Of a DNA stretch of 64,000 bases, positions 21,668 to 34,735 are shown one piece after another (the first letter of the stretch is position 1; each line of letters starts with the position of its first letter). The stretch is from Epiperipatus broadwayi (Eukaryota > Onychophora > Udeonychophora > Euonychophora > Peripatidae), in assembly GCA_028023455.1 (NCBI GenBank), contig JAQFVV010000022.1, positions 10,435,100 through 10,499,099 on the forward strand. The letters run 5' to 3'. The position numbers and the translations under genes are program-made. The notes under the pieces were generated by a model. It made no database searches. It worked only from the letters and a program-made list of their open reading frames with translations, and was not told the origin of the DNA.

Positions 21668-22181
21668 TTTAAATACAGTATAGTACACTTGTAGCAAAGA
21701 ATATTAAAACATATTCAAGTATTGGTAGAACAGAAAATGGATTATGATGCACACAATAGATAATTGAAGAGGTGAGGTCCATATCATTAGTTTATTAACT
21801 TACATAGATCGATATATAAATTAATCATTTTAGAGGTAAATGTTAATAAATAAATTTAAAAATAAGTGCAAGTCAGGAAGATAAAAATATAATGATACTC
21901 ATGGTCTCAGTATCTACAGGGAGGTAAAACATTTTCTAATGGGATCATATTATTTGGTTTTTTATGGTCAGCAGATCAACAGTCATCTAACTAATAGAGA
22001 TTAATCTGGGATTTGCTTAAGAATTTCTGGATGCCCATTTGTTGACCAATAGCTATTGAGTTGTCATCTGGAATGGTTATAAGCTATATACTTGAAAGAA
22101 AGCTTGAAAATTTTGTCTGCCTAAATTTGCAATTCGGGTCATTGGAACAATGGAGGAGGATCACTATTTATAAATAGATAT
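21668..22181. other. AT-rich spacer, possible SINE-3 trace
   Basis: Sequence near 22075-22100 (gaatggttataagctatatacttgaaag) loosely resembles the SINE-3 segments at 34.75, 52.74 and 56.0 kb. No gene is supported. Confidence 0.3.
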
Positions 22182-24018
22182 GGTTGCAGAAAGAAGTTTG
22201 CGGTTAACTGAAAAAAGATCCTTGGATTATTCCTCTTGGAGGTCTTAAAAGAGTCAAGCAGGGCAAATTCCTATTGTCCATTCCATACATTTTTGTCATT
22301 GCAGCTGTTTTTACTATGTGATTATTCATATACTATACAAATATGTATGGTCTGCTGACCAACACACATTAACCTGTGTTGTAAATTTATTGGCTTTTTA
22401 GTTCTGAGTTTAAGATCAAGAAACACCATGATTTTTCTTCTCAGTTGCCTGACAAGGCAGAATGAATGTGTGTGGGAATGAAAAAAAAAATTTCTAATAG
22501 GTATTTACAATCATGACAGACAAAAATAAATTATGGCTGTTATTCCCAGAAGGCTGTAAAGTCATCAACCAAGGCAGTGATGGCCAAAGGTGGAGGGCAC
22601 TAAGAATCCCCTGCCCAGGATGCCATTTGGTGACAATTTTTTATTTAAGTACTTACAACTGCAGATCACTTTCAAATGAAGTAAGACTGCAAGAATTGGA
22701 AGAACTGTCTCGTATTAAATGGGACATTATTGGACTGTGTGAAGTTAGAAGAAAAGGTGAAGAGACAGTTGATTTAAAAAGTTGGCATGTACTCTACTAC
22801 AAAGACCAAATATTGGAAGTACAAGTGTAGTAGGATTTATTATAAATAAAAAGTGGAAGAACAACATTATGAAGATTGATGGTGTATCAGACAGAGTGGA
22901 AAAATTAGTTATGCAACTTCTTAGCAGATACCAAATGCAGATAATTCAGATTTATGCCCCATCAAGCTCTCTCAGTGATGAAGTAGTAGAGAATTTTTAT
23001 ATAGATGTACAAAAGGCTTTTGATCAGACCAAACACATTTTAAATTGTTATGGGAGACTTTAATGCTAGAATTGATAAACAATTGAAAGAAGAAAGTGCC
23101 ATAAGTAAATTTGGTTATGGTAATAGAAATGAGAAAGGATATAGACTTGTGGAGTTTGCAGAAAAAGAAAAACTTTATATTATGAATTCTTTTTTTGATA
23201 AAAATGTTAAAAGGAAGCATCCAAATGAAAGTATAATAGAATTGGATTATAATTTGAAAAATACATATTTCAAGATTATAATGTTCTTAATAAATTCAAC
23301 ACAGGAAGTGTTCATCAATTAGTGAGATGTAAGATACATGTTAATGCAAAACTAGAGAGACAAAAATTATTAACAGAAACCAATATTCACAATTGATATT
23401 CCTAATCTTCAGAAACATTGTAATGAATTTTAATTAGAACTTGAAAATCATTTTCAAATATTAGAAGATTTTGAACATGATTCAGATTTGAATGAAATTA
23501 ATAGGAAAATAATTGATTCACTTTTAAAAACTGCAACAAAGATAGCTGGTAGAAAAAAGCAGTAATTGCTCAATAAAATTTCTACTGAAACTAGAGAATT
23601 TATGAAGAAAAGAAGGAATATGGAAAATATATAAAAACGATGCATTAAGAAGGATTGGTAAAATGTTGCAAAAAAGTTGATAATGATATAAGAAAGTATA
23701 ATTATGAACTAGTAAGGAAAGCTATAGAAGAGAGTAAAAGTCTCAAGAATATAAAACAATATTTTGGTATTGGTAGAAAACATATATCTGCAATAAGAAA
23801 AAAAAGATGGAACTATTACTAAAAAGAGAAATGACATCATGAAATGGGTAGAAGAGTTCTATGTGGAGTTATATGATAATAAAGAACAAGTATCAACCTG
23901 CAACTATTATATCTTCTGAATTGCCTAGGATTTTAAATAAAGAAGTGGATTGCAATTAAATTTATGAAGAAAGGGAAAAGCTCCAGGTAATGATGGAATT
24001 TTAATCGATATCTTAAAA

Positions 24019-25198
24019 GTGGTCTTCAACCACCGGTCGGCGGACCAGAAGTTTTCTGCCGGTCCACGCTAGACTGGCAAGAAAGTTTGTAATAACAAAA
24101 TAATAAGATTTTAAACTTTTAATTAATATAAACAATTTTTATTTATTTTTTTCATCGCATTTTTACCCAATTAAAAAAAAAAGAACAGAACAAAATCTAA
24201 TCAATCATACATAAATTAATTTGTTTTTCTATTTATCATAGATGTTTATGGGGGGGAGGGAGGAGAAAAAGTTTTTTATTATACAAACTCCGGTTGTCTT
24301 TTGATAGCCAATCATGGTCACTTGTCAGCATTGTTAAAACAATAAAATGTAACGTGACTTTTTTTTTATCTCTTAAATTTTTTCTACTCTCTCTTTTAAT
24401 ATTTCATTTTTAGTGGTTTTTTTTTTTTTTTGGTATACTGCGATTTTTTTTTTTTGGCTTTAACTTTTATTTTTGAAATCAATTTTTATTACCTTTTTTT
24501 AAAAATATAAACCAAAAAATAAGTTCTGTCTCTAACTTTTACAAAGTATTTCTCAATACACCTCCACCACCCCAAAATAAAGTAAGATCAAAACTTTTGA
24601 CTTTTTCAAGTTTCAGTTTTTTTTTGTTTAAAAATACGCCCACTTTTTTTTTGGCCTATAAGGCGATATTTTTTTTAGCTTTATTTGTATATCGCTAAAA
24701 TACTAAAACTTTTATTTTTAAAACCAATTTCTGTTACCTTTTTTAAAAAATAAAAACAAACACAAAATAACTTTTGTATCTTTTGTCTCAGTGATGACAA
24801 AGTATTTTTCAACCCACTCCCCCCAAAAAAATTAAAATAAGATCAAAACTTTTGACTTTTTCAACATTCAGGTGAATAACATTTTATTCTTGCATGTTTT
24901 AACACTGAAATAATAAACGTAGAAATGCAAGCACATTAATGAGAACAATTGTTATTGTACTGTTTTCTGTAGCAGCATGACTGCACAACTCAAGAAAGAG
25001 TTCAGCATATGAAGGTAAGCAACACCATTACAATACACAATAATTAGTGTGCTGTTTTGGTCAGTTATAACAATTATGCTTATTTAAGGCTAAGCAGGTT
25101 ACATCTTTAAGAAAATTTATCTGTAAACTTCTGCCGGTCCGTGAAATCTTATCCTTATTTTTGCTGGTCCACAGGTATAAAAAGGTTGAAGACCACTG
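24019..25198. mobile_element. Non-autonomous hAT-like DNA transposon
   Basis: The 1180-bp insertion in RTE copy R3 is flanked by the 8-bp repeat tcttaaaa (24011-24018 and 25199-25206), the target length of hAT elements. Its ends read GTGGTCTTCAACC (left) and, on the minus strand from the right, CAGTGGTCTTCAACC. This fits the CAGTGGTTCTCAACC-type termini of hAT elements. The left end appears to have lost the first two bases. Subterminal gc-rich blocks (ccggtcggcggacc, ctgccggtcc) occur at both ends, again typical. There is no transposase frame. The interior contains a tandem duplication. Confidence 0.75.
24440..24875. repeat. Tandem duplication inside the hAT-like element
   Basis: A unit of roughly 200 bp containing acttttatttt, then ccttttttt, aaacaaa-type sequence, acaaagtattt and agatcaaaacttttgactttt occurs twice in direct orientation (about 24460-24615 and 24700-24865), with moderate divergence. 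Such internal duplications are common in non-autonomous elements. Confidence 0.6.
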
Positions 25199-26589
25199 TC
25201 TTAAAAGATGCAGATGAAGAAATAGAAATTTTTATGGTAAAGTTAAATACCAAATGTTTAAATGATAAAGATATAATAAATGAATGGAATGATGCAGTAT
25301 GAAAATTTATATTTAAAGAAGGTGATAAAGAAGGTATTAGAAATTATAGACCTATCAACTTTTTATCAGTTTTATACAAAATGTTTTTCCAAGATAATTA
25401 CAACTCATCTCCAGAGAACTTTGGATTTCAATCAACCAAAAGAGCAAGCTGGATTTAAAAGTGGCTTTAGTACAACCAATCAATATGAGCTGTCATTATG
25501 CTTTGGATTTGTAGATTATGAAAAGGCATTTGATTCTATAATAAGCATTTTCTTCAGTGATTAAAGCATTGAATCATCAAGGTATAGATTCTGGATATTA
25601 TAATATTCTGAAGAATATTTATAAAAATGCAACAGTATTAATTAGATTAGATAATGATACTAGGAAGGTTAAAATTGAGAAGAGTGAAAGCAGTTCTGCA
25701 AGAAGTATTTTCTGGATTAAAATGGGAATCTAAAGGAAGTAAATGGAGATTATTAAGTCATTTAGATTTTGCAGATGATGTAGTTATGTTTTCAAATAAT
25801 GCCTCAGAGTTTCAGGAAGTATTGCAAGAGTTTTCAGATGAAAATAAGAAAGTAGAACTAAAGATAAATATTTAAAAGACTAAACTAATGTTCAATGGAT
25901 TGTCTCAAAAGATGAAAATAAACATTCATAAAGATCATATTGTTACTACAGATGGAAACATAATGGATGAAATTAATCATAGAATTAAACTTGAGTGCTT
26001 TTGGTAGAAATAAGTTAGTATTAAAAGGAAATATGTCTATATGTTTGAAAAGGAAGGTTTTTAATAAATGTGTTTTGCCAATTGTTACTTGTGGATCTGA
26101 GACTTGGACACTTAATAGAAGAGTAATATAGAGAGACTTCGGAGCACTGAAAGAAGTTAAAAGTAACAAGAAGAGATAGAAATGCAATACATGGCTAAGA
26201 AAACAAACAGGTATTATTGACATCATTCAGAGCATTAAAAGATTGAAATGAAGTTGGATTGGACATATTTCTAGAAGAGGTGATAATAGATGGACAATTG
26301 AAACCTTAAATTGGATTTCAAGAAATTGTAAATGACCCAAAAAGAGATCACATGTGAGATGGAGGATGAAATAAAAAAGTGTGTAGGGGTGATGTGGAAA
26401 AGAGAGGCTAGAGATCGAAGAAGATGGATTGAACTTGAAGAGACCTTCATCCTGCAATGGATTGATAAGGTTTGATGTTGATCATGAAGCATTTATATAG
26501 GACAGACATATCAATAGATAACATTAAGTATTAGTAAAAAATAAACTAATCAAATGGTCGATTTCTTCAGAGTGCTTAAAAGTTGAGCA

Positions 26590-26660
26590 CTGGAAATGAC
26601 AGGACTGCAGTTGTGTCCATGAATATTGAGATTCAAAGTCCATCACTGCATTAAATTACT
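26590..26660 (+). repeat. Possible tRNA-like repeat fragment
   Basis: The attcaaagtccatcactgca segment near 26632-26651 is close to aattaaaagtccatcag at 17953-17969, which follows the A-box-like segment there. Only a short part is shared, so it may be a fragment of the same SINE or coincidence. Confidence 0.3.
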
Positions 26661-27755
26661 TAGGGACATTAAATATTTATTTTATTATATATAACGGATG
26701 GGCTTTATTCTTTGAATCTTTTTTTTATACACAGGTAAGAGTGATTGTTAAGTGAGTTGTTATAAAAAGTCTACAAGAACAAGATTGATCTAAATAACAT
26801 GAGAATAGACTTAATAAACAGAGTTTTCAGAATCCATTTTGTTTTCTACTAATAATTTATGGTTCAAGAGGTTTTGGTTGTATTTTCATAACAAGTCTTA
26901 GAATGTCTGGACTTGTTTTTTTTTTTTTTAATATCTTGAAAATTGAATAATTCTAATTCAAGGTTCACAACAAATCGGAAACAAAATTACATCCACACTT
27001 TTTTTAAAAAAAAATCATTTGGAGCATTTGAATTACTTTGTCGTGTGATTTCAGAAGAACTCTTAGTGGACAATTGGAAAGCCCTGTGACATTTTTTTTT
27101 TACTAGACTTTTTTCTTTTTGTCAAGTAATATATACTAAATTAAAAAAATTTGTGAATCATCTTCGCTTTGAATGAAGCCGATTCCCAAATTTTGAGTGC
27201 AGTAATACTACTAGTGTTAACTGATCTGTAATGACAGTCATTTTATTATTGAATTGCTGGATTGGCTGATTTAATAAAACAAGAGAAAAGAAGATAAATT
27301 TTGAAAGGCTTGACATAAAATCATTTTACTCTATAAAATTTTGTTTGTTATATGTAACATTTGACTTCTTTTTTTTTTTTTAATAAAATCACACATTGTT
27401 TTAAAAAGACAAATTTCAAAATGGTTTTAAGAAAAAGAAATAATCAATCAAAAAAGAATTTAACGTACGTTGACTAGTGTAATTTTTTAATATTTCATTT
27501 AAAAATATCCCCCCCCCCCCTTTCTTTTTCCATTATATATATAAGATAAAACGGCTTTCAAGTAACCCATTGTAGGAGAAATAGCTCTCCAATTATCAGT
27601 CAAGAAGAATAGGGAAAAAAAACGAATATGCCCTATAATGAATAATATTTCTGCAATGTAATTTGCAATACACCATTCTACGTCCTATACTTGCCACTTG
27701 CTAATCGATGAGGGTTTGATTGCTTTTTTGTCTTTTGATTTACCCGCGAACTAAA
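26661..27755. other. AT-rich region without recognised gene
   Basis: Contains a 10-base C run near 27510 and several T runs of more than ten bases. The phrase gaattgctggattggctga near 27252 recalls gaattgctggttggctga at 20851, so the two sites may share an old repeat. Confidence 0.4.
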
Positions 27756-27763
27756 AATAACTA

Positions 27764-28474
27764 GATATCTTTTTACTGACGAGTATTGGATGGATAAGTT
27801 AGATTGGATTCTATCTGAAAGAAAAACCCTAAGCCTGATGAGAATCAGGAAAAAATCTTTAAGTTTTATTTTGGCTGAATTTGAACATAGGACATAGACA
27901 TGACAGATGAAAAGCAATCATTCATTACATTATGAGGCCCACCATTTAAAAAATGGAATTGTTATTCTCAATCTGTCATTTCAGGATGCAAAAATCACAT
28001 GATCTCCTATAGACAGTTGCTAGGAGATCATGTGATATTTGAGCACCAAAGTACAAGCATTTATTTATTTAGTGCAATATTAGTTGTTCTGAAGACTATA
28101 TGTTGTTTGATCATGAAAGTTGTTGTTTTTTTTTTATTAATTTTTTTAGCTGAGAATAATCCAAAATTTTGGCTCTTGGTTTTACTCTTATCTCTGACTA
28201 ATCTGTTCAGAATTATATAAATATTAACAAATGTAAAATATTGTATTATCTTTTTTTATTTGAGATTCTTTACTGATATATATAATTCAAATAATCCCCC
28301 CCGAAAAGTAGATTTCCTAATACTTATATAATTCTAAACAGATTAATCCTAGGTTTAAATTCAGACAAAATGAAACCTGAAGATATTTTTCAGAATCTCA
28401 TCAGGCTTATGGTTTTTCTTTCAGATAGAATCCAATCTATTTATTCATCCAATACTGGTCAGAAAAAAAAATCT
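27764..28474. repeat. Fold-back element with nested inverted repeats
   Basis: Arms of about 125 bp (27764-27892 and 28349-28474) are inverted copies, sharing agtattggatg, gattggattctatctgaaag, and aagcctgatgag. Inside, a second inverted pair (taatctgttcagaatt near 28199 and aattctaaacagatta near 28330) and a tight hairpin (aaaatcacatgatctccta at 27991-28009 with its complement at 28021-28040) are nested. The whole could fold into a branched structure. It looks like a non-autonomous fold-back transposon. The open frame at 27999-28220 is part of this structure and is not supported as a gene. Confidence 0.65.
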
Positions 28475-28500
28475 ACTTATTTCTATATTACTCACTGAAT

Positions 28501-29109
28501 GTTATTCAGAAGTGGAAAATGATAATCTGCTGAATCACTGGAATACGATTAATATTTATCATTAGTTACAATTCTTATTACAAATAGGTTTGTTTTTCAA
28601 CTTATCTGATGCCATCATCTAAAATGAAAAATCTATGATTAATTTATTGATTGCTGATATGTATAACTATTAATTGTTCATGTCATCATATATTGATATT
28701 TTTTATGCCCACTTTCATGCCACACTTTTCAGGTTATCTTTAAGCATCTTTATGGTGTAATAATTTGTCATATAATTAACTAAAAGTTCATCATAAGATG
28801 AAATTTAATTTCCAATTGTAGACTTTGGTTTCAAACATACTATTTGTTTTAACTTTTATATAAAATGATGTTTTTAATATTTAAATGCTAAAATGAGTAG
28901 TTGCAAACTATTATTGATAATACTTTGTAAATTCATTTACCTCACTTTGTTTTAATTCAATAAAATGAAGAATAAATACCATCATACAGTTTTCCCATTG
29001 ATCTTCTACAATGATTGCTTATATAAAGCTGGAAAATTGAAAAAAGCTTTAGTTGAAGTTTAAATAAGTTGCATCTTGGGATAGCATAAAAAAGAATATA
29101 GATAGACTT
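28501..29109. other. AT-rich region without recognised gene
   Basis: No supportable feature. Confidence 0.4.
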
Positions 29110-29121
29110 AATGTTATCTCT

Positions 29122-32100
29122 TTGATTCCTCTTGGAGGCCTTAAAGGAAATGAGCAGGGCAAATTCCTAATGTCCACTCCATACGTTCTTGTCATTGCAG
29201 CTGTTATTACTATGTGATTATCCATATAGTATACGAACATGGATGGGCTGCTCACCAACACGCATTAGCCAGCGTGGTGAGTTTATTGGCTTTTTACCTC
29301 TGAGTTTAAGATCAAGAAACACCATGGTCTTTTCTTCTTGGTGCCTGATAAGGCAGAATGAATGTTTGTGTAAATGATAAATATTTTTCCAATACATATA
29401 TACAATTATGACAGACAAAAATTAAGCATGGCCCTTATTCCCAGGAGGCTGTAAAGTCACCAACCAAGGCAGTGGTTGGTGGCCGAAGGCGGAGGGTGCT
29501 AAGAATCCCCTGATTGCGGACCCAGGCTGCCATTTGATGACGACTTTTTATTTAGGTACTTACAACTGCAGATCACTTTCAAGTGAAGGAAGATTGCAAG
29601 AATTAGAAGAAGAACTGCCTTATATTAAATGGGACATTATTGGACTTTGTGAAGTTAGAAGAAAAGGAGAAGAAACAATTGATTTAAAAAGTGGACATAT
29701 ACTCCTATTATAAAGGCACACATATTGGAAATACAAGTGGAGTAGGATTCATTATAAATAAAAAGTGGAAGAACAATATTGTGGAGATTGATGGTGTATC
29801 GGACAGAGTGGCAAGATTAGTTATACAACTTAATAGCAGATACCAAATGCAGATAATTCAGGTTTATGCCCCAACAATTTCTCATAGTGATGAAGTAGTA
29901 GAAGATTTTTATATGGATGTACAAAAGGCTTTTGATCAGAGTAAACAACATTTTAAAATTGTTATGGGAGACTTTAATGCTAGAATTGGTAGACAAATGA
30001 AAGATGAAATTGCTGTAGGTAATTTTGGTTATGGTAATAGAAATGAGAGAGGACATAGACTTGTGGAGTTTGCAGAAAAAGAAAAACTTTATATTATGAA
30101 TTCATTTTTTGAGAAAAATGTTAAAAGGAAATGGACATGGAAGCATCCAAATGAAGGTACAGCAGAATTGGATTATATTTTGACTAACAGAAAATACATA
30201 TTTCAAGATTGTAATGTTCTTAATAAATTTAACACAGGAAGTGATCATCGATTAGTAAGGTGTAAGTTACATGTTAATGTAAAACTAGAAAGACAAAAAT
30301 TATTAAGAAAAACAATATTTACAGTTGATATTCCTAATCTTCAGAAACATTCTAATGAATTTAAATTAGAACTTACAAATAGGTTTCAAGTGTTAGGAGA
30401 TTTTGAACATGATATAGATTTGAATGAAATTAATATGAAAATAACTGATACACTTTTAAAAACTGCAACAAACATAGCTGGTAGAAAAAAGCAGCAATTG
30501 ACTAATAAAATTTCTACTGAGACTAGAGAATTTATGAAGAAAAGAAGGAATATGAAGATATACAAAAATGATGTATTAAAAAGAATTGAATATCTCGAAT
30601 TTTGTAAAATGGTACGGAAAAGAGTTGAAAATGATATAAGAAAGTATAACTGTGAAATAGCAAGGAAAGCTGTAGAAGAAAATAAAAGTCTCAAAAATGT
30701 TAAACAACATTTTGGTATTGGTAGGAAATTTATATCTGCAATAAGAAAAAAAGATGGAATTATTACTAAAAAGAGAGATGACATCATGAAATTGGTAGAA
30801 GATTTTTATCAAGAATTATATAGTAATAAAGAACAAGTACCTCCTATATCTATTACATCTTCCGAATTGCCCAGAATTTTAAATGAAGAAGTGAGACATG
30901 CAATTAAGTGTATGAAGAAAGGAAAGGCTCCAGGAAATGATGGAATTATAATTGATATATTAAAAGAAGCAGGTGAAGAAATAGAAACAATTTTAGCAAA
31001 GTTATATACCAAATGTCTAAATGATAAAGATGTACCGGAAGATTGGAAGAATGCAGTAATAATATTAATATTTAAAAAAGGTGATAAAGAAGATATTAGA
31101 AATTACAGACCTATCAGCCTTTTATCAGTTTTATATAAAATTTTTACCAAGATAATTACAACTCGTCTACAGAGAACTTTGGATTTCCACCAACCAAGAG
31201 AACAAGCTGGATTTAAAAGTGGTTTTAGTACAATAGATCATATCCAGGTATTGAGAGAAGTCATAGAAAGGACAAACGAATATGAGTTGTCATTATGTTT
31301 TGGATTTGTAGATTATGAAAAGGCATTCGATTCTATACGCATTTCTTCAGTGATTAAAGCATTGGATCATCAAGGTATAGATCCAGGATATTGTCATATT
31401 TTAAAGAATATTTATAAAAATGCAACAGCAACAATTAGATTACATAATGATACTGGAAAAATCAACATTGAGAAAGGTGTAAGACAAGGTGACTCCATAT
31501 CTCCAAAACTCTTTACAGCAGTGCTGCAAGAAGTATTTTGTGGATTAAAATGGGAAACTAAAGGAGTGAAAGTAAATGGAGAGTATTTAAGTCATTTAGA
31601 TTTCGCAGATGATGTAGTTGTTTTTGCAAATAATGCTTCAGAGCTGCAGGAAATGTTGCAGGAGTTAGCAGATGAAAGTAGAAAAGTAGGACTAAAGATA
31701 AATGTTAAAAAGACTAAAGTAATGTTTAATCGATTTGCTCAAAATATGAAAATAAAGATTGATTATGAAGAATTAGAAGAAGTTAACAGTTACAAATACC
31801 TTGGTCAGATTATTAATACAGATGGAAACATAATGGAGGAAATTAATCATAGAATTAAACTTGGTTGGAGTGCTTTTGGTAGAAATAACTTGATACTAAA
31901 AGGAAATATGCCTATGTGTTTGAAAAGGATGGTTTTTAACAAATGTGTTTTACCAGTTCTTACTTATGGATCTGAGACTTGGACACTTAATAGAAGAGCA
32001 ATACAGAGACTTCAGACCACTCAAAGGAGTATGGAGAGATGTATGTTGGGAGTAACAAGAAGAGATCGAAAACGCAATGTATGGGTAAGACAACAAACAG

Positions 32101-32363
32101 GTGTTACTGACCTTATTGAAAAAATTAAAAGATTGAAATGGAGTTAGAAGAGATGATAATAGATGGACAATTGAAATTTTAAACTGGATTCCAAGAGATT
32201 TTAAAAGACCCAGAAAGAGACCACATGTGAGATGGATGGATGAAATAAGAAAATGTGCAGGGGTGTTGTGGAGAAGAGAAGCTAAAGATCGGAGAAGATG
32301 GATTAAACTTGGAGAGACCTTCATCCTGCAGTGGATTGATAATGGTTGATGATGATGATGATG
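29122..32363 (+). mobile_element. RTE/BovB-type LINE, copy R5, best preserved
   Basis: This 3242-bp insertion is flanked by the 12-bp direct repeat aatgttatctct (29110-29121 and 32364-32375). It lacks only about the first 35 bp of the family 5' end and finishes with a (GATGAT)n tail. Short tandem tails, in place of poly-A, are typical of RTE/BovB elements. It has a leader of about 415 bp, one long coding region and a very short 3' untranslated region. Damage is light compared with the other copies: one inserted base near 29700, and a loss of about 20 bp near 32140. It is the best reference for this family in the window. Confidence 0.9.
29537..32343 (+). pseudogene. RTE endonuclease-reverse transcriptase (CFDP2-like), frameshifted
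   Basis: The protein cuts target DNA with an apurinic-type endonuclease and copies its RNA at the nick. I place the start at the ATG at 29537, whose frame gives MTTFYLGTYNCRSL and then LCEVRRKGEE. One extra base near 29700 moves the reading to a frame that runs open for 818 codons, 29691-32147; its first codon is GTG, so 29691 is not a real start. In that frame the endonuclease has GDFNAR (residue about 93) and SDHR (about 184). The reverse transcriptase has NYRPISLL, QAGFKSGF, DYEKAFDS, GVRQGDS (about 596) and the catalytic FADD (about 638). A deletion near 32140 truncates it. The true C-terminus (DDNRWTIEILNW, then PHVRWMDEIRKCAG) continues in another frame to about 32343. Full length would be about 940 residues, normal for the family. 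Confidence 0.9.
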
Positions 32364-32689
32364 AATGTTATCTCTGATTGAGACAAGAAAATATAACTAG
32401 TTTCAGAAGTATATAGTTCTCAAGTAGATGGTTCAGGTTCAGTATTCTTAAAGTTTAAAATTATCAGATTATCTTTTAATCGTGTTGTTTTTTAAATATT
32501 TTTCTCCATTTTAATATCCTGAATTATTGCAGAAGTCTCAATGATTTTATAATAATTTTTAAAATACCCTCCTCAATGATAAAGTGATGGATTTTGAATT
32601 TAAAAAACTTCTGGATTGATTACTGTTTGAATTTAAAATAATAAAAAAAATTAGTTGGGGCAATTGAAAGATGCTATAGCAGTCATTAT

Positions 32690-33215
32690 GCTATCATCAT
32701 CATTTTCAAACTTTTATCATTCCACTGCAGAATGAAAGTCACTCTTAAGTTCAATTCATCTTATATCTTTAGTCTCTCTTCTCCACGCCACCCCAGCACA
32801 CTTCTTTATTTCTTCCATCCATCTCATATGTAGTCTTTTTCTAGGTCTCTTACAATCTTTTATAATTCAGTTTAAGATTTTGACTGTCCATCTATTATCC
32901 TCTTTTCTTGCAATATGTCCATCCCATTCCACTTCAATCTCTTAATTCTTTCAATAATGTCAGTACCACCTGTTTTCTGTCACCCATGTATTTCATTTTC
33001 AATATCTTCTAGCTATTCCTAATATGCATTCTCCACATCTTTTTAAGTGGTCTGAAAGTCTCTGTACTGCACTTCTGTTCAGAGTCCAAGTCTCAGACCC
33101 ATAAGAAGAACTGGCAAAGCACATTTATTAAAACTTTCCTTTTCATATATATAGGCATGTTTCCTTTTAATATTAAGTTATTTCTACTAAAAGCACTCCA
33201 ATCAAGTTTAATTCT
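32690..33215 (-). pseudogene. RTE LINE, copy R6, 3' fragment
   Basis: Read on the minus strand, this is the last 500 bp or so of the RTE family: the region encoding the GSETWTL-type segment (reads as tctgagacttggactctg), the C-terminal basic region and the gatgat tail (at 32691-32700). It is 5'-truncated near 33215 and has many differences, so it is older than R5. Truncation at the 5' end is the usual LINE fate. Confidence 0.75.
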
Positions 33216-34735
33216 ATATTGGTACATAAATAACCAATAACCTTTAAAATAACTACCATATGACTGACTACTCTTACAATAATTTGAGGTGAGCGTAAGT
33301 ATTGTTTATAGCATTGCACAAAACTCTCGAATAACTGGTCACACATATATATATAATGTGTATTAGGTAGATTCTTATTTGAAAAAAGCAAAATATAAAA
33401 AAATTATTACACTATTATTATTGTATATATATTAATATTTTAAATAATTTTTTATGAGAACTTGTTGTAAGATAATACGAAAATGAAAAGATGTTTGTAA
33501 TTATTTTTGAAACTTTATTTTGTGCTTTCTTTTTTTTTTTTTAAATACCAAATAATGGTCACATTTTAGTTATGAAATTTTGAATCACAAATTCAATTGT
33601 TTTTATTCTTTGTTCAAATCGTCAATAGTTCTCCCTCCCTTATCGAAGTTTGTTTAAATTATGTTTCAGGAATATTGCAAAGTCTGTTTCAGGGAGGGGG
33701 GAATATAAAGTTACTACTGTAGAGAGGTGGAATATGAAAATGAAATCCTTTGTGTTATAAGCTAATGATCATTCTGGTTGCTGATATGATGTTGGTAGCT
33801 ATTGTGTAGTCGGTGAGGGGTGTATTTTAAAATTCCAGTGATAGATTATTCCACATAGGTTAAGAAGGGTGCAAAGGAAGAGAGCTCTAAAGGGATTTAA
33901 AGCAGGGGTAGAAGAATGAATCTGGTAATGGTCCATTTTATAACAATGGCATTTTTGCAGAGAGGTGGAAGCTGGGCTGTCATGACTCATGCGTTGGACC
34001 ACCTTATACTGACAAAGCAGTGACAATGATAATGTGAAATTCCAAAGAGCCATCTAGTTCTATTATAGAATGAAAAGCTAATTGGAATGGGATTATACAA
34101 GAAATCATTAAATGCTTATATTTTCACAGTGATGTAGGGATAGTTTTATAGCACTTATTGTATAAGACTGTGTGTGTATGACAGAACAGTGCATTAATGA
34201 TGATTTATTGATTATTCCGAAGGTTAGTGGATCCTTTTCAAATTGATTAAAAAATCTAATCTTCAAATTTTTATGAATGAAAGTTAAAAGTTAGCTTAAT
34301 TATTAGTTCCCACCGACGTTATTTAAATAGCTCTTTTTTTATTTCAAGTAAAATTTTATTCATATATTTGTAAAAATAAACTTTCCATAACAAAATATAT
34401 ATATATAATTTTTAGCTCGTTTTCGAATAACCCGTTTAATGAAAATTAAATGAGTAATTTAAATTAATTAATTTGTTTACATTATAATATAAGCATCCAC
34501 GTGTTTCAAAAATGTATTGTGTTAATACAATAATAATGATAGCAGAAAAAGGCAAAAGTAACCACAGGCGTTAGCGCCAGTGGAAATATGATACACACAC
34601 ATATTTCCAACAGTAGTAAAGGCTATGCCGTATTACAAGCGTTTTTTTTTTTTTTTAATATATATATATATCCCATTCACTGACTCTCATCTCGCAAATC
34701 TAAATTATCCTGGGATCTTCGTCTTCTATGAATAG
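33216..34735. other. Region without recognised gene
   Basis: An 84-codon minus-strand frame at 33799-34053 lies in less AT-rich DNA but has no motif that I recognise. Polymer tracts occur near 33530 and 34641, and a TA run near 34656. Confidence 0.4.

Larger units (their letters stand above)
22182..26487 (+). pseudogene. RTE/BovB-type LINE, copy R3, interrupted by a hAT-like element
   Basis: It starts with the RTE 5' leader (GGTTGCAGAAAG) and ends with gagaccttcatcctgcaatgg and a short gat/gtt tail. Endonuclease remnants encode TYNCRSLSNE, LCEVRRKGEE (22.67-22.77 kb) and MGDFNARI (near 23050). Reverse transcriptase remnants encode KEQAGFKSGFSTT, FGFVDYEKAFDS (near 25.44-25.54 kb) and LDFADDVVMF (near 25.77 kb). 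The catalytic FADD is intact, but the frame is broken into at least six pieces. The element is split between 24018 and 25199 by a DNA transposon. Without that insert it is about 3.1 kb, close to full length for this family. Confidence 0.85.

Noticed and set aside
27836-27860. CTGATGAGAATCAGGAAA as a hammerhead core
   Set aside because: No stem II of usable form, no stem I partner and no NUH triplet; it is part of a fold-back arm.
33799-34053. 84-codon minus-strand frame as a gene
   Set aside because: Less AT-rich DNA but no recognisable domain; left unassigned.
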